A stretch of DNA of 64,000 bases from NCBI RefSeq assembly GCF_036373705.1, contig NC_089856.1, forward strand, positions 13,980,501 to 14,044,500, written 5' to 3'. Source of the DNA: Amia ocellicauda. Taxonomy: Eukaryota > Chordata > Actinopteri > Amiiformes > Amiidae. Of this stretch, positions 50,601 to 64,000 are shown piece by piece. Numbering within the stretch: the first letter of the stretch is position 1; the number at the start of each line of letters is the position of its first letter. The translations under genes were made by a program, and so were the position numbers. Under the pieces are notes generated by a model that did not search any database, was not told where the DNA came from, and saw nothing but the letters and a program-made list of their open reading frames with translations.

Positions 50601-51749
50601 ACTCGCCCAGCGAACCTCCACCGCAGGCGAAATTCATTGCAATTATCAACTCAACAGCTGCCCTGGGTCCTAATACATACAGTTATTATATTTATTATAC
50701 AAGCTATTAGTTCATATTTAATTTGGTTTACAGCAAAAAAAAAAAAAAAAAACACCTACAGAGACAATGAATATGAATAGGTAGCATTTGTTTCGCATTC
50801 TGAATACATATATAAGATTTCATTACTTTAAGTATGCTGGGTGTAATTTTCCATGTCGCCTACCTACAGGAACCGTGGGGGTTTCATCTTATCCGACTGA
50901 GGATGCATGTCTCTGCAATCATTTCCTTTGTGATTGCATTCAATTTAATTAAAGGTCACAGGATGCAAGAGAGACGACCATTACCTGGCTCTCGTGAATA
51001 ATGCACGGGGCAGAAATTAAACACCATATCCGGTGTCGGGGTGCGGATCCTGTATCCACGCTGTCTTATTCAGAATTGGATGGAGACAGACAGGGAATAC
51101 GGCTCGGATTCGCCTGTTTACACTAGGCTCCGTGTGAAGAGTGAAAACGGAGTGGGTATAGGAAACGACTCTGTAAGAGATCTCAGCCGCACTGGCGCCC
51201 AGCTGCAGGTGTGTCAACTGAACGCGCCCCTTCAGTACATTGCATAACCAACTAGAAATAAACATCTATCCTAAATTGATAAATAAATCACAACCCCAGT
51301 GCGAGCCCAAGCCCTGGACAATGAAGCTCCACTCATGACCTTTGAACTATGACCTAATTCACGCCTCTCACACAGTTCCGCAGGTGCCTCGCGCGGGTTC
51401 TCCCTTTCCATCCCGATGTACCCGGATGTTTCTGTGTGGGATTTACTGGGGTTCCACCACCCGGTCCCGTTCGTCTCCTATTTACAAAAAAATGCCATTT
51501 TCATACGGTGTACCTCTAAGCTGGGCAACACGGAGGGGCCTCTGCAATATCAGTAACAAGCCACCTGTCAGCGCTCTGGACACCTGTTTGTATAGTGTTT
51601 TGCGTAGGCAAATATTCAACGACTAGGTACAGATTTAAAACAAAACAAAGAAATACGTTTTTTCTCTTAATCATCAATGTATGGACTTTAATATGGGATA
51701 ATTAAACGAATAACTGAAATTGTTCGTATAATGTTTGGAATTGGAAACC

Positions 51750-51871
51750 CAGCCTTGTGATTGGCCACCAGAGCCTGACGTCAAGCTCCTTGGTTGCCAT
51801 GGTGGCGACGTAAACAAGGCGAGTCGGCGCGGAAGAGTCGCGCTGCGCAGCCGCTGTGCTCCAGGAGGAAC
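51750..51871 (+). promoter_or_regulatory. tex49 promoter with CCAAT, CRE and X-box-like sites
   Basis: Within about 110 bp before the start codon lie an inverted CCAAT box (ATTGG, 51760-51764), a perfect palindromic CRE (TGACGTCA, 51776-51783), and GTTGCCATGGTGGCGAC (51793-51809). The last has a perfect RFX left half-site GTTGCC. CRE and X-box motifs are typical of spermatid and ciliary promoters, fitting a sperm axoneme gene. The core start site is not visible. Confidence 0.55.
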
Positions 51872-53971
51872 ATGGCCTTTTTCGGACTCACCTACATGGG
51901 ATACCAGGACCCGTTCAGATCCAGGAGTTTGTCACAGACGCAGAGGACACGGTCGGGACAGGGTAAGCTTGATCCGGCTTGGTATACAGCTAGGTTATTG
52001 GTTCTCAATCCTGGTCCTGGAGGACCTTCTACCCTGCTGTTTTGTGTTACAACTGAGCTCTCAGTTACTTAATAAACCCCTTAATTGATCAAAATTTCCT
52101 AAATCAGACCCTTTTAATTCTTTTAGACAATATTGGTTTTAAGTTAAGTATAGACTTGTATAAGGAACTTATCTTATTAAGGAACCAGCTTTTTATCAGT
52201 TACACAATTTAAAAAGTCAAATGTAAGCCAAATTATTACTTCAATTAAGGGTTCCATTAAGTAATTTAGAGCTCAGATGGAACACAATCCAGCAGGGTAG
52301 GGGTCCTCCAGGACCAGGGTTGAGAACCACTGCTCTAGGGTTTCTGCGGCCGTGATGTCTACTGCTCCTACTACTAAACCACATCCATGAAGCATTGTCA
52401 ATAACGGCTTCATCAGTACATCATCATCATCATCATAATGATATTCCCACTAGATAAGACCACACTGCAGTATATTACACAGATATTGTATTTCGTAACT
52501 ACAAAACTGATGATAAGACTACTTCTACAGCTGAACTGATCATACAGTGAAAACAGCCCCCAAACTGTGTGTCAGTCAGTCTCAGTCAGTCAGACAGTGT
52601 CTCGAAAGTCAGTCAGCCTAACCCATGCTCCTCTGTCTGTGTTGGCAGGTGGCGAATCGCTGAGTGAGGGATCCAGACTGCCCCCAATCCAGACGGAGGC
52701 CAAGCCCCCCACCAGCAGCCTGGAGACACACCGTGGCAGCCAGCAGAGGCACCAGGACATGGTCCGACTGGCACGCACCCCGCAATGTACGACACACACC
52801 CTCTTGCACTGAGCCCCACCCTGCTGGGTTCTGTTTTCCTGTACCAGGCCTGTGGAGAGGGAGGGAGAGGGAGAAGGAAAGAAGAAAGAGAGGGAGAGAG
52901 AATAGGAGAGGGAGAATGAAAGAGAGGGAGACAGACCTGATGGGCTGACATTGAACACGTCTCATTATGTTATATATTTTCACACAATAATAATAACGAT
53001 TATATTAATAAACCTATGACTGCTATGTCCAATCTGCAGCACCCAACCAGATGTACCGGACACCGTTGACCAACGGGCAGTGCTATGGCTGGTGGTTGCA
53101 AGGGAGCGGGCAGACTGGCATCGCGGACACAGAGCCCTGGACCCAGGTCCAACGCTTTCCCCGGAAAGACAGCGAGATGACACGGTAAGTCTGGGCATCG
53201 CGGCCAGGCCTCCCGCCAAAGGCTGCATGAAAAGCCAGTGATCGAGGGGCTGAAATCGGGCACTGGGGGCACTGCCCCGCTTGTGTTTATATGCCTACAC
53301 ATGTCCGCGGCAAACAAACGGTCTGGAGCTTAGGGTCCTATCACTAAGAAATCATCCAAAAACTAAGAAGTCAGCAAATATGTAAATGGGTAAGTGAGTG
53401 AATATGTAAATAAGTGAGTGAGTATGTAAATTAGTATGTTAGTAAGTTAGCGGGTATGTAAATGAGTAAGGAAATAAATAGCGCTGGAGCTCAGGTCTGG
53501 CACACAACAGCACAGATGACATCATTTCCTGTTAAAGCCTGAAAGAAGCTATTTTTTGTTTGAGGATTCTGATCAGAAAGTAACAGGAAGATCCCCCCAG
53601 CAGTGTATTAAACGCCTCGCAGGGAACTGATTTTTTGTACCTGTTAAGTCTGTGACCTGGTGGCCAGATTAAATCTCTCAGATGTGGCCACCGATTTGTG
53701 AGTGTGATGGCAGTAGAGTGAGGATGCTCCCATTGTGACCCCAGGTGTGGAGAAACGCCCCAATCATGACACAACTTTTAGGAGGATCTCGTGGTCTCTG
53801 TATTTGTCTCAATTTGCTCATCCCACGGGTGAATGTTCGACTTGCTGTGCTGGGCATCACGTGATCCATCTCCGGCCTCTCCATGTGCCATACTGATGCT
53901 GCTCTTCCCACCCTTCTGACAGGTTCGTCAAGGAGATGTCCATGACCAATCGGCAGTTCAGCTTATACTGA
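51872..53971 (+). CDS. tex49: TEX49/SPMIP11-like sperm microtubule inner protein
   Basis: Four coding exons, 140 codons: 51872-51962, 52649-52786, 53040-53184, 53923-53971, with phase-consistent GT-AG junctions. The product begins MAFFGLTYMGYQDPF. It has a low-complexity middle and a conserved C-terminal half (NQMYRTPLTNGQCYGWWL; PWTQVQRFPRKDSEMTRFV) ending TNRQFSLY. There is no signal peptide or membrane segment. Recalled similarity is to testis-expressed 49 (sperm microtubule inner protein 11), a lumenal component of sperm axonemal doublets. It lies tail to tail with adcy6, and TEX49 also neighbours ADCY6 on human 12q13.12, which supports both names. An AATAAA follows at 54135. Confidence 0.85.
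51996..52332. mobile_element. Palindromic hAT-like MITE in tex49 intron 1
   Basis: Left end TATTGGTTCTCAATCCTGGT, with TCCTGGAGGACC following, mirrors the right end AGGACCAGGGTTGAGAACCACTG. Inner arms with GAGCTC, then a long AT-rich centre. The flanking octamers match only partly. Non-coding. Confidence 0.75.
53385..53480. repeat. Degenerate GTAA/GTGA tetranucleotide repeat
   Basis: Phrases of the type ATGTAAATGAGTAAGTGAGTG recur in tex49 intron 3. Confidence 0.6.
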
Positions 53972-54134
53972 CCCGCCCCCCCTCCTCAGCCAACAACCAG
54001 CTCTGGGAGACTTAAATTTAAACTCGCCCCCGCCACCTTACCCAACAGACACCTCTCTGCTCCTTCAGTGTTGGGACCAGCATCCGGCAGCATCAGAACT
54101 CTGCTTATGTCTGCCAACACTTCCTCCTGGTCTG

Positions 54135-54140
54135 AATAAA
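54135..54140 (+). promoter_or_regulatory. tex49 polyadenylation signal
   Basis: AATAAA about 165 bp after the tex49 stop codon. Confidence 0.7.
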
Positions 54141-54584
54141 AGATCCTTGAATTTTTGTTGCTTTCTTTCTTTTGGACAGAACTTGACCCCCCACCCTCCC
54201 TTTAGAGGCATAAGAGAAGTATACACGCCCCCTTAGTAACACACTATTCACGATTCACGATTGAGAAGGAGTGTCAGAAGGAAGAGGAAAATGGACATTA
54301 TTTTAATTTCAGTGAAATACTGTAAAACAAACAACCAAAACAAAGCAGAACAAAGTCACCTTAAACAGCTTCATCAATTAAAAATAAGCCATTGCTGCCC
54401 TCTAGGGGCGAGGCAAAGTAAATGCATTTCGCAGCATTCTGGTGCTGAAATTAAATCAGTGAGGGGGAGGAGAGCAGGGAGGGTGAGGCACACTTCCCAG
54501 TTGCTGTCTCTGGGTGGGGTGGGGTGAGGCTTGCTGTGTGGGGGCTGTCACTCTTCATGGCATGTCTTCACAGCGGCTCTACAT

Positions 54585-54852
54585 AATGGGGCTCCAGCTC
54601 ATTCCCTGGAGAGCCACAGTGACAGTCTCTGCTGGCTTCTGTTCCAACTTGAACTTAATTGGTCTGATTGATTAATTAAATTTTACACCAATTATCTTCA
54701 ACGTTTTAATGGTTCTCTCAAGGTCTCAATCAACAGTCCGGGATTAGGCTGATCTCAACTAATTAACCCAGTCATTTTCTCAATTGAGTAAGAGTTTTAA
54801 TGGCAAGACAGGCCACTGTGGCTCTTCAGGACCAGAGCTGCAACACCCATTG
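54585..54852. mobile_element. Palindromic MITE between tex49 and adcy6
   Basis: Left arm AATGGGGCTCCAGCTC with GGAGAGCCACAGTGAC pairs with a right arm that reads, inverted, AATGGGTGTTGCAGCTC and GAAGAGCCACAGTGGC. AT-rich centre, no coding frame. Confidence 0.65.
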
Positions 54853-54866
54853 TAAGGGACCAATTT

Positions 54867-54869
<3 letters not shown>

Positions 54870-54911
<42 letters not shown>
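54870..54911. repeat. (AT)n microsatellite
   Basis: About 20 AT units just right of the MITE, in the gap between the convergent genes tex49 and adcy6. Confidence 0.9.
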
Positions 54912-54913
<2 letters not shown>

Positions 54914-55200
54914 TAATTTTATTTAATTTTAGGGGGTGAGGAAACAACCAAAAATACAACATTTTTTGCTTTTCTTTTCAAGGGTAAAGAACATTTATAA
55001 TAACTTCACAATTTTAATGTTTCTGTAGAAAAAGCCAAACACACCTCCTCTCTTCAACCCCCCCACCCCCTGACTAGTGGATCTGGGTGTGTGGGGCAGG
55101 GGACGTGAGGGGTTTTGAGACTAGATTCATGAAGCTCTAGGTTTTACAGTAATAAATACAGGTGGGTGGGCAACAATACAAGTTAGCGGTATTCTAGTGC

Positions 55201-55206
55201 TTTATT
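55201..55206 (-). promoter_or_regulatory. Candidate adcy6 polyadenylation signal
   Basis: TTTATT on the plus strand reads AATAAA on the minus strand, about 2.6 kb after the adcy6 stop codon. It would give a long 3' UTR and leave roughly 1 kb between the convergent gene ends. Confidence 0.45.
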
Positions 55207-56113
55207 AATACCTTCAGCCCCCACCATGCTCCCAAAAATAGCTGCTCCTGTCACTGGCACGCTCACACACTCCAGACAGACACAGGCGGCTCTACCCACA
55301 GCACAGCACCAGGGTCCAGGCTGGCACAAGCACAAGGCGCCAGTGTGATCAACTGCAATGTGGCACAGCCACCTCTGACAGAGAGAGAGAGAAAGGAGAG
55401 AGTTGAGAGAGAGGGACAGAGAGACACTCCGCTTACAGGGGCTGCCCTTTTGATACAAACAGCATGAGTGATGCCCTTGCACAGAGCCGGCCTGCCCTGG
55501 CCTCGCCCCTCACTAGGCTCCCAGCAGAGACAAATTGATCCCAGAAAAGTAAAAAAAAAAAAGTCCTAGAAAAACATAGGAGAATGGACTCCCGATTACA
55601 TGATGCTGTCACCACACCGCCCAGTGGAAATTCAACCAGAGTACACCAACGTTTTCTAGGGGCTTCTCATGAGTTTGTTTGTTTTTGTTCTCTAAAATGT
55701 TTTTTTTTCTTTGCTTTACTTCCCTTTGCTCGCAGTAAACTGATGCACGGTGACAGCACAAAACCAGGACCAGAGGGAGACTGGCTGGGGCTATAAAAAA
55801 TACACGTACGTCGGAGAACGCAGCATGCTTGTACCGGATTACAGCGCAGAATGACACACACACGCCCTGTCTTTGAATGGGTGCTGTCAGGGGCAAGAGA
55901 AGCCCCCCCAATCCCCCATATGCTCCACTTGGTGTTGGCAGAATGGGCAGAACAGTTCGGTGAGGTTAACAGATAATGGGAGTCCAAATGGTGCCAGGAG
56001 GTGTAGACAGGTGTCCGTCCACTGTGCATTTGATCACACTGTACTGGCAGAGCTGGTGCTAACCTCACCACCTACACACAGTTCTGGTCTTTGATCCTTT
56101 TACATTTGGAATG

Positions 56114-56161
<48 letters not shown>

Positions 56162-57786
56162 GATTAATACAGAGATGATAAAAAATGACCCAACATTAAA
56201 ACACAAAATAAAATAAAACAGCCAAAACAAAATTAAAAGATACCACAATCCATCATGCCTCAGAGCAATAAGTTTGGCAAGAGAGCAATTTCTCATTGTA
56301 TCAAAGAAACCTCACAGTGAAAACAGTTATGCCCCTTGAAGATTATAAAGCACAGTATTCAGTCATAATATATATATTAATATATATATTAATATATATA
56401 TATATCCTTTAAAAAAAAAAAAGGAACACAAAAAATCCAAAAGAAATATCTCTTTTTGTTTAAGAGTTTGGCTGTATTCTGTCTGGTACCGTGACGTCCA
56501 TCATCAGCGTTCACAAGGTCGTGCGTCTCCACTCCAGTCAAGTGTTTTAATTTTTTTCAGGTTTTTTGTTTTGTACCAAAAAATACTTCTTTGAAAGAGA
56601 AGAAAGGTCACTGATAGCAGGTATAAACAGACAGACAGACAGACAGACAGATAGACGGACAGACAGACAGACAGACGGACATGGCCTCTGTTGCTGAGTC
56701 TCTGACAGGCGGGATCCTGAAGAATGTGTCCCAGAGGCCTTGTGAGTAGCATAAAAATAGAGACCCAGGCTGCATTGTTTACTCTGGGCCTGTAGGCCGC
56801 ACTGGCTTTGCAGTAGGTTTAAAAAGCAAGGCTGAAGGCGTTTTGTTTTTGTTTTATTTCTCAAAGTTTTTTTTTTTTTATCATCAATTTTTAGGAAAAA
56901 GCCAAGAAAACAAAAACATCAGTGATGTCTTTGATTTCTGTGATGGGCTGATCAGGAGCCAAAAAATAAATAAAAATGAACACACAAACAAAAAAACTAA
57001 ATATTCTAACCTAAGAAAGTGGTATTACTGTGCCCCCCCCTGCTTTGCAACTTCCCCCCAAAATAAGAGAACTAAAAAAATAAAATATACTAAAATCTGT
57101 GGGAGGATGTCAAACAGTGCCGGGCCTCTTATACGAACACTAGAAACGGATTCTGAATCATCAGTCAAAATAAAAACTAATCAGATGGATCCCAACTTTC
57201 TTGTACTAAATATTTTGTTCTTTGGTCATTTTTTAAAAATGTTCTCTTTACATTTTTTTCCCATATATTTTTGAAAGGAGTTAAAAAAGCCAAAAAAAAA
57301 AAAAAAAAAAACATTTCCAATGAAAAATAAATAACGAGTCCCCGACCCCTGAACTGGAACAGAAGTACCTGTATTTATAATTCTCCTGAAACAGAATGAA
57401 ACATCAGTCTTTATGTACAGTCCTTCGGAGGTGAAAGGTCTTCATTTGCAAAGGTGTTTTGATTTTTTATTTTGTTTTTGAATGCGTTCACGTATCTCGC
57501 AATGGAAGCTGAGAACATGACGGCAGCAGAGCGGGAAAATAAACAAGATGGAATCTGTCTTCAATGTGTGTCGACAAAATCCGACACCTTATAATCAAAA
57601 GTTCATCCCAGATACACCTTCCTCCACACAGTCGGGCCGGGCCGCGCCGCGCCGGGCTTAAAGTCTGTCAGGAGCCTTTTTTTGTTTTGTTCAAAAGTTT
57701 CGCTACTCCTTCAAGTTTCGGTGAGCTCCCCTCTCCCCAGCTGCCCTCCCCTCCCCCCAACTTCACTGGGGGATTGGTGGCCGCTG
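55207..57786 (-). other. Probable adcy6 3' UTR
   Basis: No coding exon is seen. The stretch contains an AAT microsatellite (about 56117-56159), a GACA/GACG repeat (56626-56676) and several A runs. It is taken as 3' UTR only because a minus-strand AATAAA lies at its far end. Confidence 0.4.
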
Positions 57787-63894
<6,108 letters not shown>

Positions 63895-64000
63895 CTGTGG
63901 ACAGACAGACAGAGGGACAGAGAGAGAGAGTCAGTTACACAGATGGGCACATCTGTTGGATGATGGATAAGACAGAGGGTGACACAGAAGTCCAACAGAA

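Overview
The window looks like nuclear DNA of a ray-finned fish. It carries four multi-exon vertebrate genes with canonical GT-AG introns plus one single-coding-exon gene. Its repeats are of fish type: Tc1-like and hAT-like DNA transposons, L2-type LINEs with ATT tails, and palindromic MITEs. I cannot name the species. The roomy introns would suit an early-branching lineage (gar, bowfin, eel and similar), but that is only an impression.

Layout. 1-2199: AT-rich flank with a hAT-type MITE and an unexplained 63-codon reverse-strand open frame. 2200-4362: apof-like gene (+), one coding exon. 5.9-6.6 kb: CpG-rich promoter-like segment with a GAS-type STAT site, probably the stat2 promoter. 9465-34099: stat2 (+), 23 coding exons, 828 codons, with Tyr690 kept. 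Its introns hold many repeats: a nearly intact DD36E Tc1 element, a hAT MITE, a broken second Tc1 copy, an internally deleted L2, a piggyBac-like element, a hAT insertion with perfect 8-bp target duplication, a decayed copy of the exon-14 splice-acceptor region, and a tandem repeat rich in TGACCT half-sites. 34.1-39.3 kb: stat2 3' UTR and intergenic DNA. 39319-46740: galnt6 (-), 10 coding exons, 625 codons, with 5' noncoding sequence further right. 51872-53971: tex49/spmip11 (+), 4 exons, 140 codons, preceded by a CCAAT/CRE/X-box-like promoter. 57787-63894: 3' half of adcy6 (-), convergent with tex49 and running off the right edge. A tandemly duplicated micro-exon in it encodes an N-glycosylation loop.

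The genes do not form one pathway. Stat2 is the type I interferon signal transducer, ApoF-like protein a secreted lipoprotein regulator, GALNT6 a Golgi mucin-type O-glycosylation enzyme, TEX49/SPMIP11 a sperm axoneme microtubule inner protein, and ADCY6 a plasma-membrane adenylyl cyclase. apof-stat2 and tex49-adcy6 are neighbouring pairs in human too. Joining both pairs to galnt6 within 64 kb differs from the human arrangement, where these loci are spread over several megabases of 12q13.

Exon limits were read by eye from splice signals, reading-frame continuity and family similarity recalled from memory. No alignment or transcript was available.
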